The notes: a model not told the origin generated them from the sequence alone. DNA of 64,000 nucleotides from Flavihumibacter solisilvae (GCF_000814475.1 NZ_JSVC01000011.1:124001-188000); one strand, 5' to 3'; positions 53,201 through 62,492 are shown, numbered from the stretch's first letter. Numbers and translations are program-made.

Positions 53201-54505
53201 TTATATTTCCTGTCTTGCACTTTTTCTGATTGGGTTAAAAAAATATGAGGCAATAAACATCGCCGGGAACATCAGCACGGATTCACTCCAATTTGAGTAT
53301 GGGGTAAAGAATCCCTGGAAGATCACCAATCCGACAATTGCAAAAAAGGCGATGCGAAGGTTGGCTTCCAGGCGGCTCTGCGGAACAGCCTGCCGTACGC
53401 CATTCACAATCAACCATAAGAGAACGCTAAACATAATAAAACCCAGCCAGCCATATTCAGCCAGGAGCGACGACCAGGTGTTTGTGCGGAAGAGAAACCC
53501 TGAGTTGTTCAGGTTTTCCGTAGAGAATTCAATATCGAACTGGTTGGAATGGATACTCCCTTTCCCTTCTGCCACGTCCCGTCCTGCAGCGATCCACCCG
53601 TACTGTCCTGCTCCAACGCCTCCTGCAAGCCGCAGCGGTGAGGCAGTGATTTCCTGGAACGCAATTGGCCAGGCCGCCACCGGTCCCAGGTTTGGTAATC
53701 CATGATTGATGGCAATCAGCAGCCTTCCTCCCGAATCTCCTTCCAGAAACTGACGCACTTTGAAAATGCCTGCCAGGAATATTAACACCAGGCAGGTATA
53801 AAAGGCATTACGTTTCAATTTTGTCCAGTTACCTACCACATGCTTCATGAACATGCTGGCTAGTATGATCAGGGTAAAAAAGAATACTTTTTCATTACTG
53901 GGCAAAACTGAAAAGGCGATCGAAACTACCGATACTAACAGGCTTGTAAACTTCCTGGTTGTGACATAATCGTAAAAGAAAACAATCGAGATAATAGAAA
54001 GCCAGGTCGCAAAATTGTGAGCATTCGCAAAAAAACCACTGATAAAATCTTCGAAGTAAAATGTATACGGCAATTGCAAAGCAAATGCGATAAATACACT
54101 TGCCCCTATGAATGCAAGGAATACCTTACTACCCTGCTCCAGGTGTTGTTCCTTAACTCCAACAATTGCCGAAGAAATAAAGAGGAGAAAAGGTACGATC
54201 CGGATGAACAGGTCCTGGAATGCAGAAGCAGAAATATGATTCAATAATATTCCGCCGACACCAATTAAGAAAAAGCCTGAAAACGCCAGTATCACCGGCA
54301 TCATTTTCCGGCGAAAGTTTCCGGCAATCAGGTAGAAAGTAATTCCGGTAAGCGAAAGAAGCTCCAGCATCCGCACTTCCCTGGGGATGCGAAAAATCCG
54401 GACAAACTGTTGAGTAGGCACGTTGTCGAGCATTCTCGAATTATCGTAGATCAGCACCCAGTAGACGGCCAGGAAAAACAGTATGTTCTGAATCAGTCGC
54501 TTCAC
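53201..54505 (-). CDS. Wzy/O-antigen-ligase-like polymerase
   Basis: A 434-aa integral membrane protein with about 10-11 helices separated by a large periplasmic loop (about residues 255-355, from LEGDSGGRLLIAINHG to SGFLFRTNTWSSLLAEYGWLG), as in Wzy polymerases and WaaL ligases. The E(Y)GWLG motif and the loop Arg residues match the O-antigen polymerase group. It would join lipid-linked repeats in the periplasm. Start codon is GTG (54505), 8 bp after the glycosyltransferase stop. Confidence 0.8.
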   Translation of the reverse strand: MKRLIQNILFFLAVYWVLIYDNSRMLDNVPTQQFVRIFRIPREVRMLELLSLTGITFYLIAGNFRRKMMPVILAFSGFFLIGVGGILLNHISASAFQDLFIRIVPFLLFISSAIVGVKEQHLEQGSKVFLAFIGASVFIAFALQLPYTFYFEDFISGFFANAHNFATWLSIISIVFFYDYVTTRKFTSLLVSVVSIAFSVLPSNEKVFFFTLIILASMFMKHVVGNWTKLKRNAFYTCLVLIFLAGIFKVRQFLEGDSGGRLLIAINHGLPNLGPVAAWPIAFQEITASPLRLAGGVGAGQYGWIAAGRDVAEGKGSIHSNQFDIEFSTENLNNSGFLFRTNTWSSLLAEYGWLGFIMFSVLLWLIVNGVRQAVPQSRLEANLRIAFFAIVGLVIFQGFFTPYSNWSESVLMFPAMFIASYFFNPIRKSARQEI

Positions 54506-54512
54506 GGTAGAG

Positions 54513-55583
54513 TTACTTCGCCTTCATTTGTGACCGAAGTTTCTGCATCAGCCATTTTGGATCACCAAGGCGCATCATCTTGCGCCAACCATTGTGCCTG
54601 TAACTCCGGATAGAGCCATTGTAAAGACTTTTTTTGTAAGCTTTTACGTCGATCTCGGCCGGTTCCCTGTTAAGCAGTGAGTTAAGGCCGTCTTTATATT
54701 GGCTTTCAACAGTGCCCTTCCCAGTAATGTGTTTCCACAGCTCCAGGTGTTTAATGGCATAGTCTTTCCAGGTCCAGTCAGCCACCGCATTAAGAAGTTT
54801 AAGTCTTTCGCTGCTGATTGACCCGAAAATCGACTTCAGCTCTTCGATAGTATTGAAAGAGTGTGTAATTCCGTTTGTGGCATCAAGGTGAAACCCTTGC
54901 GGCGTTACAATCGTTTTTACACCGGCAGCCAATGCGTCGATAAAACCCATAGAGCCTTCGTCCTGCCCCGTATAGAGATAATAGTCGAAGGACGGCATGA
55001 TCTCTACATATTTATCGTACTGAAATGTATCGTGGTAGGTAACGTTTATACCCAGGTTCCTGATGGACGCGATGATACTTTCCCAGCCCGAACCCATTAT
55101 AACGAATTCGAACAGCGAGGGATCCAGTGTTTCAGCCAGTTCAAAAATCATTTCTTCGCGCTTACAGCCGGTAGGTTGAACTTTACTGGTTATACCGATT
55201 ACGGTACGCCGGGGTCGCATTACATTATCATGGGCAGCATTGACAAAACTAAGCCTGTCTGCAGGTATGCCTATTGCGATCAGTTCATCCATTGTTCCTT
55301 TAGACATGCAGATGCCGAGACTTGCGCGTTTCAACTGGTTCTTCAGCCTGACTGACTTTGAGATCTCATCTACATGGGTCACCATCAGTGTATCCTTACT
55401 GTTAAGGTCTTCCGGCATGCAGTAGGTGAAAATCAAATGATGGTTGATATCAGCCGAAGGATCAGGCACATTGGCAATATCTGAATCAACACCAAGCTTC
55501 AGAAGCTCTTCGTTCATCCGGCGGGCAAACTTGCCCAGGATCCAGGCATTGACATCCTCGTAAGAAACGATCCGAACTCGCAT
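54513..55583 (-). CDS. Glycosyltransferase of GT-B fold
   Basis: A 356-aa protein with MRVRIVSYEDVNAWILGKFARRMNEEL at the start, a Rossmann-like first half without strong GT4 landmarks and a C-terminal donor-site segment (YYLYTGQDEGSMGFIDALAAGVKTIVTPQG) that fits the EX7E pattern. The family is less certain than its neighbours. It probably adds one sugar to the repeat unit. It starts directly after the methyltransferase gene. Confidence 0.75.
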   Translation of the reverse strand: MRVRIVSYEDVNAWILGKFARRMNEELLKLGVDSDIANVPDPSADINHHLIFTYCMPEDLNSKDTLMVTHVDEISKSVRLKNQLKRASLGICMSKGTMDELIAIGIPADRLSFVNAAHDNVMRPRRTVIGITSKVQPTGCKREEMIFELAETLDPSLFEFVIMGSGWESIIASIRNLGINVTYHDTFQYDKYVEIMPSFDYYLYTGQDEGSMGFIDALAAGVKTIVTPQGFHLDATNGITHSFNTIEELKSIFGSISSERLKLLNAVADWTWKDYAIKHLELWKHITGKGTVESQYKDGLNSLLNREPAEIDVKAYKKSLYNGSIRSYRHNGWRKMMRLGDPKWLMQKLRSQMKAK

Positions 55584-56369
55584 TTAACTGATTTTTCTTG
55601 TTACGATACTAATGTTCCAATCGTTTGCCTGAACAGGTTTATCAGGTTGCATGAATGGGGAAACATAAAGTACTTCGAATTTGTGACTTTGCAGGAGGTT
55701 CATCATCTCTGCGAAATAATAATAATGGAGGTGATGCGTCTCTACAAACTCTGATACTCGCTGGTCGCCTTCAAAAAAGCTGCAGGTGAACTTTACGGTT
55801 GCCGACTGGGCAACAAGATCAAGTGAGGTTTCAGAGACTCTTATTAATTCGGTATTGTCTTTCTTTTTCCGCAACACTTTTACGGGCGAATAAAGTTCTG
55901 TGACAGCACATCCATTCCAATAATCAAAAACAAATATGCCGTCCTTTTCCAGCAGGCCGTGAATATTCGAAAGCGCTTTACTCTGGTCGGCATAAGTTGT
56001 CAGGTAGTTGAATGCGGAGAACATCGAGATCACCACATCAAAACGCCTGTCGATCTTATGAGCTTCCTGGAAGGAATGATTGTAAAAACTTACAGGGCGG
56101 TCAAGAAGAATCGCCTTTTCACTGGCGATATCAATCATTGCCGTTGCAATGTCACTTCCACAGAGGTGACCATAACCTTTTTCAGAAAGTTCAAAGAGGT
56201 GTTTCCCTGTTCCGCAGGCAAGGTCTATCAGTGAAGCCGCGCTTTTTTCCTTGGGAAGGTACCGGCTCAACAGCTCATCGATGTAGTTTGCCTCTCCCTG
56301 GTAGTCCTTGTCTTTATACAATAAGTCGTAATACGCTGCGTAATCAACGAATTGTGCATTTGTTGCCAT
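55584..56369 (-). CDS. Class I SAM-dependent methyltransferase of the polysaccharide operon
   Basis: A 261-aa enzyme with motif I SLIDLACGTGKHLFELSEKGYG at residues 42-63 and the acidic motif II GSDIATAMIDIASEKAILLD, then FDVVISMFSAFNYLTTYADQSKAL. This type typically methylates a sugar hydroxyl or an amino sugar. Its position after the aminotransferase suggests methylation of the amino sugar made by that enzyme, for example a perosamine-like residue (inference). Confidence 0.88.
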   Translation of the reverse strand: MATNAQFVDYAAYYDLLYKDKDYQGEANYIDELLSRYLPKEKSAASLIDLACGTGKHLFELSEKGYGHLCGSDIATAMIDIASEKAILLDRPVSFYNHSFQEAHKIDRRFDVVISMFSAFNYLTTYADQSKALSNIHGLLEKDGIFVFDYWNGCAVTELYSPVKVLRKKKDNTELIRVSETSLDLVAQSATVKFTCSFFEGDQRVSEFVETHHLHYYYFAEMMNLLQSHKFEVLYVSPFMQPDKPVQANDWNISIVTRKIS

Positions 56370-56375
56370 TTCCCG

Positions 56376-57485
56376 TTAGTTTAAAATTTCAGCTACCGCT
56401 TTGCAAACAATATCGATATCACCGGTTTTAAGTGCCAGGCCGCTGGGCAGGTAAAATCCTCTCCTGGCTATTCTTTCAGCAATTGGATAGCTCTCGCCGG
56501 CGAACAGGCCCATTTTCTGGAAAACCGGTTGTTCGTGCATAGGCCAGAAAAACGGGCGTGTGCCGATTTTCATGCTACCCAGTTTTTTCATGGCAGTTTC
56601 CGCATCGAAGGGAATGCTGTCATCGAGCACGACACCAAATACCCAGTAGATATTTTCCGCGTCTTCATTACTTTCAGGCGGAAGCTGTATCCCTGGTTGG
56701 TTTTTCAGGATGCCGGTATATTTTTTTCCCATTGTCCGTTTAATTGACACAAATTCGTCCAGGCGTTCGAGCTGTGCTAGTCCGAGTGCGGCCTGCATGT
56801 TCGTCATCCTGAAGTTGTGTCCCAGCTCGTGGTGCAGGAAACGTTTTTCCGGGATGAAACAAAGGTTACGGAGTGACCGGCATTTTTCAGCAAGTTCTTC
56901 GCTATCGGTCACGATCATTCCACCTTCACCGGTTGTGATATGTTTGTTTGGGTAAAAACTGAATGTGCTGATGTCACCAAAGCTTCCGATTGGCTTTCCA
57001 TTATAAGTCTGGCCATGTTGTTCCGCGGCATCTTCTATTACCCGAAGTCCATGTTTGTCCGCGATTTCCATAACCGCTTTCATATTAACAGGCAAGCCGT
57101 AGATATGAACTACCATGATGGCTTTTGTATTGGGTGTGATCTTTGCTTCGATCTGGGTCACATCCATGTTCCAGTCTTCAGGGTCGCTGTCCACCAGCAC
57201 AGGCACGGCGCCTGCACGAACGATGGCAGCGGCGCAGGAAATGATCGTGAAAGCAGGCATGATCACTTCGTCACCTTTTCCAATACCCAGGGCGAGAATT
57301 GCCGCATCCAGGGCAACTGAACCGTTGGAAACGGCGATACCATATTTACGACCTACACGGGCAGCCATCTTCTCCTCGAACGCCTTGATAAATGGGCCTT
57401 CGGAAGAGATCCATCCTGTATCGATGCACTCGTTCAGATATTTCTTTTCATTGCCATTCAGTAATGGCTCATTTACAGGTATCAT
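56376..57485 (-). CDS. PLP-dependent sugar aminotransferase (DegT/DnrJ/EryC1/StrS; perosamine-synthase-like)
   Basis: A 369-aa enzyme. ATG 57485 gives the family-typical start MIPVNEPLLNGNEKKYL, while ATG 57518 would overlap the cupin gene. Sequence landmarks are CIDTGWISSEGPFIKAFE, GIAVSNGSVALDAAILAL, IEDAAEQHGQTYNG and the PLP Lys181 in FSFYPNKHITTGEGGM. The combination NKHITTGEGG plus DAAEQHG points to the GDP-perosamine synthase (RfbE/Per) group, which aminates GDP-4-keto-6-deoxymannose. No GDP-mannose dehydratase gene lies in this operon, so the precursor must come from elsewhere. Confidence 0.9.
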   Translation of the reverse strand: MIPVNEPLLNGNEKKYLNECIDTGWISSEGPFIKAFEEKMAARVGRKYGIAVSNGSVALDAAILALGIGKGDEVIMPAFTIISCAAAIVRAGAVPVLVDSDPEDWNMDVTQIEAKITPNTKAIMVVHIYGLPVNMKAVMEIADKHGLRVIEDAAEQHGQTYNGKPIGSFGDISTFSFYPNKHITTGEGGMIVTDSEELAEKCRSLRNLCFIPEKRFLHHELGHNFRMTNMQAALGLAQLERLDEFVSIKRTMGKKYTGILKNQPGIQLPPESNEDAENIYWVFGVVLDDSIPFDAETAMKKLGSMKIGTRPFFWPMHEQPVFQKMGLFAGESYPIAERIARRGFYLPSGLALKTGDIDIVCKAVAEILN

Positions 57486-57486
57486 A

Positions 57487-57912
57487 TCAAAAATGTGTTT
57501 TATCGGCTTGAACACCATTATAAGGACCTTGCTTTACTTCAAGCATTTCGGAATCTTCGAGCATTTCAAATCCATGTCCGCCGGAAGCGAGCAGAATCAC
57601 GTCACCACGCGACAGGACCACATGGGTTATATATTGCAACTCGTGGTCAAACAGGTTTACTTTTACTTTCCCTTTCCTTATTACCAGTACTTCCTGGGTA
57701 AAATGTACTTCCCTCACCACTTTATTATGATAATGCGGTTTAATGGAACCTCCTTTAGGATATTTGATGATGCCAAGTTGCTGTGAATAATTCCCGGGTG
57801 TAAAGAACTCGGTATTTTCCGGTGCATAACCTGCGCGAATAATATGGCAGATCGGGATTGTGTTGTCTTTGTCGAAGATCACTTCAACACCTAAAGTAGT
57901 TTCGGTAAGCAT
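57487..57912 (-). CDS. Cupin-domain protein
   Basis: A 141-aa single-domain beta-barrel with the cupin metal-binding pattern GGSIKPHYHNKVVREVHFTQEVLVIRKGKVKVNLFDHE (HxH...E) at residues 56-90 and a second half DVILLASGGHGFEMLED. Such small cupins in polysaccharide operons act as epimerases or isomerases or as dioxygenases of sugar nucleotides. It lies 5 bp after the flippase gene and 1 bp before the aminotransferase start. Cytoplasmic. Confidence 0.85.
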   Translation of the reverse strand: MLTETTLGVEVIFDKDNTIPICHIIRAGYAPENTEFFTPGNYSQQLGIIKYPKGGSIKPHYHNKVVREVHFTQEVLVIRKGKVKVNLFDHELQYITHVVLSRGDVILLASGGHGFEMLEDSEMLEVKQGPYNGVQADKTHF

Positions 57913-57917
57913 TTTTT

Positions 57918-59450
57918 TTAATTATTGTTAGATAAGGAAATCAGTTTAGAGGATCCGAAATTGAGTTGAAGTCCCTTAATGGGCAACACCCGGAAAACCA
58001 TCAACACATATATGAGCATACCAGCCAATCCACTGACAGATGCTGCCAGGAAAGCCGGTTGTTTTTCCAACTGGTGATAAACGAGGTAAGACACCGTACC
58101 ACATGCCAGTGCAGCCGCCAGCAACTTCAAAAGTTCTGATGAAAACATGCCTGAAGAGATACAGTTCCAGCGCTTTAATAAGATAGCTGATACCAGGATT
58201 GAAAATCCTTTGCTGAGCGTTAATGCCAGTGCAAGTCCCAGGTAAGAGAACTTACCAGCAAACCACCAGGCCAGCAGGATATACACAGCCAGCTCAGCAA
58301 TATTGATCAGCGAATTGGCCGTGGTTTTGCCGGCGATATAAAAAACTTTCATCAGCAGGTTCCCGATGCTGCCAAACAGGAAAGCACCCATCAGGATGGC
58401 AAGAGAAAATGATACAGCTGCTGTGGCATTGCTGTCAAATGCCCCCCGTTCAAACAATATCCTGATGATGGGATTCGCCAATACGAGGAATACTGCCGCG
58501 ATCGGCAGGGTAATCAGCAGGATCAGGCTGATCCCCTTTTGCAGATGTCCTTCAAACTCTTCCTTCTTATTATCAGCCCATGCGGCAGCGAGAACAGGAT
58601 AATAAGTAGTAGCGATACTTCCTGTTGCGATGGTGGCCATCAGTAAGTAAAGCTGGTTTGCATAACCCAGGTAAGAAATACTTCCGGCTGGCAAATGCGA
58701 AGCAAAGATCCTTTCGATTATGGTTGTTAACCGGAACAGGATGCCTGTCAGGAACAACGGTGCGGATATTTTCAGTATATGCAGTGCCGGTGAGTTGGAA
58801 ACGAAACCAAGGAAGCGAAGCCGCAGCTGCTTCAGGACGGGGGATAGCAGCAGCAACGCAGAAATCGCAGATCCCACAAGCGTTCCGGCTGCGAGGCTTA
58901 CCATACCATAGTTATGAAATAAAGCAACGAAAATGAGACCTGCAACTGGCAGGGCAATAGGGCTTATCGCCGGTAAAATAAATTTCCCGTTAATGTGGTG
59001 AAAGACAGAGAAAATGCTTGCCAGGCATTGAAAGGTGACTGAAAAAATAAGAATACGAAAGAGTTTCACCGTCAGCGACATTTGCTCTTCTGTAAATCCG
59101 GGTGCCGAGGCATGTATCACCTGGTCTGCAAATAAAAAGGCGGCCAATGTGAGTAGTGACAGGAATAGCAGTAAAATGCCGGAGATACTGCTGACAAACT
59201 TTTGAACATCTTCTTCAGAATGGTTCTTACGGAAGTTCACGAAAAAAGGAAGGAACACGACTGATACTGATCCTACAAAGAGTGTAACCAGGTAGGTCGG
59301 AACTGTGATTGCCGTAAAATAGGCATCACGTTCTGCCTGAGCGCCAAAATAATAGGCGATCAGCACCTGGCTCGCAAAATTCACTGCTACACCCAACAGC
59401 GAACAACAGGTTACGAGAATATTCGATCTTGTAAAATCAGATAAACGCAT
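57918..59450 (-). CDS. MurJ/MviN-family lipid-linked oligosaccharide flippase
   Basis: About 510 aa with 14 predicted membrane helices; the N-terminal MRLSDFTRSNILVTCCSLLGVAVNFASQVLIAYYFGAQAERDAYFTAI and GTAVSVVFLPFF-type segments match the MurJ/Wzx MOP superfamily. It flips the lipid-linked repeat unit (a Wzx role, not necessarily lipid II). ATG 59450 overlaps the epimerase by 14 nt; longer in-frame ATGs (59483, 59495) overlap it further. It stands directly after the epimerase gene. Confidence 0.85.
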   Translation of the reverse strand: MRLSDFTRSNILVTCCSLLGVAVNFASQVLIAYYFGAQAERDAYFTAITVPTYLVTLFVGSVSVVFLPFFVNFRKNHSEEDVQKFVSSISGILLLFLSLLTLAAFLFADQVIHASAPGFTEEQMSLTVKLFRILIFSVTFQCLASIFSVFHHINGKFILPAISPIALPVAGLIFVALFHNYGMVSLAAGTLVGSAISALLLLSPVLKQLRLRFLGFVSNSPALHILKISAPLFLTGILFRLTTIIERIFASHLPAGSISYLGYANQLYLLMATIATGSIATTYYPVLAAAWADNKKEEFEGHLQKGISLILLITLPIAAVFLVLANPIIRILFERGAFDSNATAAVSFSLAILMGAFLFGSIGNLLMKVFYIAGKTTANSLINIAELAVYILLAWWFAGKFSYLGLALALTLSKGFSILVSAILLKRWNCISSGMFSSELLKLLAAALACGTVSYLVYHQLEKQPAFLAASVSGLAGMLIYVLMVFRVLPIKGLQLNFGSSKLISLSNNN

Positions 59451-60456
59451 TAACCGATTCGTGATTTTTCTTTTTATCTCCATACGCTCCCACATAAGCT
59501 TTCACCAACAATTCGACTCCTTCCTTCACCAGTACTTCAGGTGTGTATTGCAACAGGCCCTCCGCCTTTTCGATATTGGCGAGACTGTGCAACACATCTC
59601 CTTTCCGATGCGGACCATAAGACGGTTCAATATTCACCTTCATAGCTTCGCAGATCAAAACCCATAACTGGTTCAAAGTTGTCTGCTGGCCACATGCGAT
59701 ATTAACTACTTCGTGACCCTGGATCTTTCCTGACCCGAACAATGCAAGCATATTGGCATTCACCACGTTACTTATATATGTAAAATCGCGGGATGTTTCG
59801 CCATCGCCATTGATCGTGGGAGAATTACCTGTTTTAGCAGCTTTCAGGAAAAGCGGGATCACAGCTGCATAAGCATTGTCCGCGCCCTGCTTGGGTCCGA
59901 ATACATTGAAATACCTTAGCCCAATAGTATTGAAGCCATATACTTTAGAGAATACGTCTGCATAAAGTTCATTCACAAGTTTTGAAACAGCATACGGAGA
60001 AAGAGGTTTACCGATCTGATGTTCCACTTTCGGCAGGCCAGGGTGGTCGCCATAAGTTGAACTGCTTGCTGCATACACCATTTTAATAATGGAAGGCTCA
60101 TTCCTGGCAGCTTCAAGCATATTCAGGAACCCGTTTATGTTGACGTCATTCGTTTGCAGCGGATCATTAATGGAACGGGGAACAGAACCCAATGCAGCCT
60201 GGTGACTCAGGTATTGTATGCCCCTGACACTCCGCTGGCAGGTTTCATAGTCGCGGATATCGCCTTCAATGAATTCAAAGTTGCTTTTGTGAAGGTGAGC
60301 TTCGATATTTCCAATCTTCCCGGTGGAGAGGTTATCAAGTACGCGTACCAGTTTCGGATTGCCTTCCATAAGGTAGTCGACGATCGACGAGCCAATAAAT
60401 CCTGCGCCGCCAGTAATCAGAAAAGTTGAACCGGACAGGTCCCGTATATGAATCAT
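59437..60456 (-). CDS. NAD-dependent sugar-nucleotide epimerase, WbpP/UDP-GlcNAc 4-epimerase-like
   Basis: A 339-aa SDR-type epimerase: Rossmann motif GGAGFIGSSIVD near residue 17, then the WbpP/TviC-like segment QAALGSVPRSINDPLQTNDVNINGFLNML, and catalytic YxxxK in SPYAVSKLVNELYADVF near residue 150. It interconverts UDP-GlcNAc and UDP-GalNAc or the corresponding uronic acids. It lies 22 bp after the Wzz-like gene and overlaps the flippase gene. Confidence 0.92.
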   Translation of the reverse strand: MIHIRDLSGSTFLITGGAGFIGSSIVDYLMEGNPKLVRVLDNLSTGKIGNIEAHLHKSNFEFIEGDIRDYETCQRSVRGIQYLSHQAALGSVPRSINDPLQTNDVNINGFLNMLEAARNEPSIIKMVYAASSSTYGDHPGLPKVEHQIGKPLSPYAVSKLVNELYADVFSKVYGFNTIGLRYFNVFGPKQGADNAYAAVIPLFLKAAKTGNSPTINGDGETSRDFTYISNVVNANMLALFGSGKIQGHEVVNIACGQQTTLNQLWVLICEAMKVNIEPSYGPHRKGDVLHSLANIEKAEGLLQYTPEVLVKEGVELLVKAYVGAYGDKKKNHESVNAFI

Positions 60457-60478
60457 TGTAATCTTTTGAATTTGAGAA

Positions 60479-61531
60479 TTATGATCTCCACCATTTAATG
60501 AATATTAAATAAAGCACGTATGCGAAAGCCCCCAGGAATCCGCCAACCAGCAGCGAAACCAGTTTACTTTGTTTTTTTACTTTCAACGGCAGCGTACTCA
60601 CGTCTACCATCTGCACGACCGGCGTTTCCTGGCTCAGCGCAATTTTTGCGATCTCCAGGTTCTTGGTCACTTCGCCGAATATGGTGGCGGCAATTGTTTT
60701 TTCCCTTCCGGAAATCTCAGCGGCTACTGGTGCGATCCTTAAAGCGGGGTTCAGGTCTACCAGGTTTTGCTGTGAACTGGCAGCTGAATAAGTTCTGCTG
60801 TTCAGCAAGGCTTCAAGACTGTCGGCCCTATGCTGCAGCTTTTCGACGTTGAGCGCCTTCACTTTCACTTTCGATTCCACATAACGGTCAGTAGCAATTT
60901 TAACCAGGCGGTCATTGAATTGCTTGCTCAGCAGTTCATCGGGCATAACCGTGATAACTTCAATAAAGGAAGCTTTCTTGTCAGGTTTGTTCACTACGAG
61001 ATCCTTTTCCAGGATCCGTTCAACCATTACCTGCATCAGGCTGTCTTCGATCCGTGGCAGCTTTCCATTTGAATAAGTAAAAAAGCTGACCTTGCCGATC
61101 TTCTTATTGTCTTCCCAGGATTTTTTCAGTTTGGTCACTTCGATATACCGGTCTGCCAGTACACGGCCGGAATCATAAGGGGTAAGAAGCGTTTCACGGC
61201 ACAGGCTTTCACTCTTCATGAATAGCAGGATATTGTCTCCAGAAAAGACACCACCACCTGCGCTTCCACCGATATCGAAACCAAACTGACCCGCAAGCGA
61301 GGCGAGTCCACCCATTGAGGCTTTGCCTTCTTCGACAACGAAGCTCAGGCGGGAGGCATATTTTTTAGGTTGGAGCCATGCTATTGCCACACCGAAGGCA
61401 CTACCGATAAGACCAGCAACTGCGATCCACATCCATTTAGCAGTAATCAGGCTTTTCCACCAGTTGATGGATCCCCTGATAAATTCTTTCAGGGATACTT
61501 CTTCTTCCTCTTTATGCAGATTAGTGTGCAT
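60479..61531 (-). CDS. Wzz-family chain-length determinant
   Basis: A 350-aa inner-membrane protein with a cytoplasmic start, a first helix (about 32-52, WMWIAVAGLIGSAFGVAIAWL), a large periplasmic part with coiled-coil helices (about 60-320), and a second helix (about 325-345, KLVSLLVGGFLGAFAYVLYL). The segment ASRLSFVVEEGKASMGGLASLAGQFG is Wzz/polysaccharide-copolymerase-like. No C-terminal tyrosine kinase domain is fused. It is the first gene of the operon and regulates chain length of the Wzy product. Confidence 0.9.
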   Translation of the reverse strand: MHTNLHKEEEEVSLKEFIRGSINWWKSLITAKWMWIAVAGLIGSAFGVAIAWLQPKKYASRLSFVVEEGKASMGGLASLAGQFGFDIGGSAGGGVFSGDNILLFMKSESLCRETLLTPYDSGRVLADRYIEVTKLKKSWEDNKKIGKVSFFTYSNGKLPRIEDSLMQVMVERILEKDLVVNKPDKKASFIEVITVMPDELLSKQFNDRLVKIATDRYVESKVKVKALNVEKLQHRADSLEALLNSRTYSAASSQQNLVDLNPALRIAPVAAEISGREKTIAATIFGEVTKNLEIAKIALSQETPVVQMVDVSTLPLKVKKQSKLVSLLVGGFLGAFAYVLYLIFIKWWRS

Positions 61532-61942
61532 ATATTATTTAGCAGTTAGCGAAAAACTTAAGTTGACGGGGGCAATTAATAGATTTACCCATTGAGGGCA
61601 ATTCATATCAAAACTGTTGCATCTGTATGAAGTAATAAATTATTGCAGGTGGGGAGAGTGGCAGAATGTATTTCATATTTCATTGGATTTTACAGCATGC
61701 TATCTGCTGCAGGCAAAGGTTTAGGTTGTCATTCCAAAATGCACGCAAATATACAAATTGAAGTAAGAAAACAAAGGCCGGTAGCGGCCGGGGAGGTAAG
61801 GCAGGGTCAATTAGCGGTTTACCCTACATGAAAGAACCAGTGAAAACCGGGACATTCAGTCAAGCGAAGATTACGATTCAAATATTATACGGTAGAAAGT
61901 AAAGAAGCAAAATCTATTAGATATTTGTACCATATGGCATCC
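61532..61942. other. 411-bp gene-free region: polysaccharide operon leader
   Basis: Lies between the Wzz-like gene (start 61531) and the MORN lipoprotein gene (end 61943), both read on the minus strand. It holds the predicted promoter at 61746-61774, hence a leader of about 200 nt, with an AT-rich stretch (61550-61660) and a GC-rich inverted patch GGCCGGTAGCGGCC near 61786. A 62-codon open frame at 61643-61831 is not supported as a gene. No riboswitch class was recognised. Confidence 0.6.
61746..61774 (-). promoter_or_regulatory. Bacteroidota-type promoter of the polysaccharide operon
   Basis: On the minus strand: TTG (61774-61772), an 18-nt spacer and TATATTTG (61753-61746), consistent with the -33/-7 consensus. 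Transcription would start near 61740 and run about 208 nt before the Wzz-like ATG. Confidence 0.45.
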
Positions 61943-62380
61943 TCAATGCTCATGATTCTCCGTATATAACAGTGTGCCTTCTGCGTTGTAAAAATGCCAC
62001 GTACCCGTTTTCTCACCATCCAGGTATTCTTCCTGTATGGCTACCTTTCCAGTCGAATGATAAATTTTATGTACACCAGATTTTTTTCCTTCAACAAAGT
62101 CGCCTTCGAAAGAAAGTTTGCCATCTTCTGAGTAATGGGACCAGTGCCCGCTCTTATTGCCTTTCGTGAAAAAACTAATCGTTTGAAGGCTGCCGTTGTC
62201 CCAATAAAACTTAATCATACTTTTCGAGGTGTCTCCTTCTGACCTATATAGTACGTACTTCTCACGCAAAGAATCAGCATCGGATGTTACCCGGATATAT
62301 TTTTCCGCACTTCGCTTATTCACTGGATTACAGCCACACAGAAAAAGCAAGCCAACAAAAAAACAATAACAATATTTCAT
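61943..62380 (-). CDS. MORN/YwqK-type repeat lipoprotein
   Basis: A 145-aa lipoprotein (lipobox FLCGC16) containing four MORN-variant repeats (PF07661) such as NGSLQTISFFTKGNKSGHWSHYSEDGKLSFEGDF and TGKVAIQEEYLDGEKTGTWHFYN, typical of the so-called YwqK family. Similar proteins are abundant in Bacteroidota, with unknown function; some were annotated as toxin-antitoxin antitoxins, which is not supported here because no toxin gene is adjacent. Located at the outer membrane or cell surface. Confidence 0.85.
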   Translation of the reverse strand: MKYCYCFFVGLLFLCGCNPVNKRSAEKYIRVTSDADSLREKYVLYRSEGDTSKSMIKFYWDNGSLQTISFFTKGNKSGHWSHYSEDGKLSFEGDFVEGKKSGVHKIYHSTGKVAIQEEYLDGEKTGTWHFYNAEGTLLYTENHEH

Positions 62381-62411
62381 CGCCAGAATTATTAAAAATC
62401 AAACGCTTGGG

Positions 62412-62456
62412 CAAAAAGAAAAAACCCCGGCAGAACCAAGTGTCTGCAAGGGTTTT
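62412..62456 (-). terminator. Terminator after the tRNA-Arg gene
   Basis: AAAACCC (62421-62427) pairs with GGGTTTT (62450-62456), with a second stem GCAGA/TCTGC (62430-62434 with 62442-62446). On the minus strand it is followed by TTTTTTCTTTTT, a classic rho-independent terminator placed 37 nt after the tRNA. It also has T-rich sequence on the other side, so it may work in both directions. Confidence 0.75.
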
Positions 62457-62492
62457 GACTTTTTTTATTTTCCAATTTTTACTTTGAAAGTG

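Noticed and set aside
61643-61831. Short plus-strand open frame in the polysaccharide leader
   Set aside because: 62 codons, no start context, no homology-like pattern, and it lies across the predicted promoter of the opposite strand.
61943-62380. Toxin-antitoxin antitoxin (as YwqK proteins are often labelled)
   Set aside because: It is a lipoprotein made only of MORN-type repeats and no toxin gene neighbours it.
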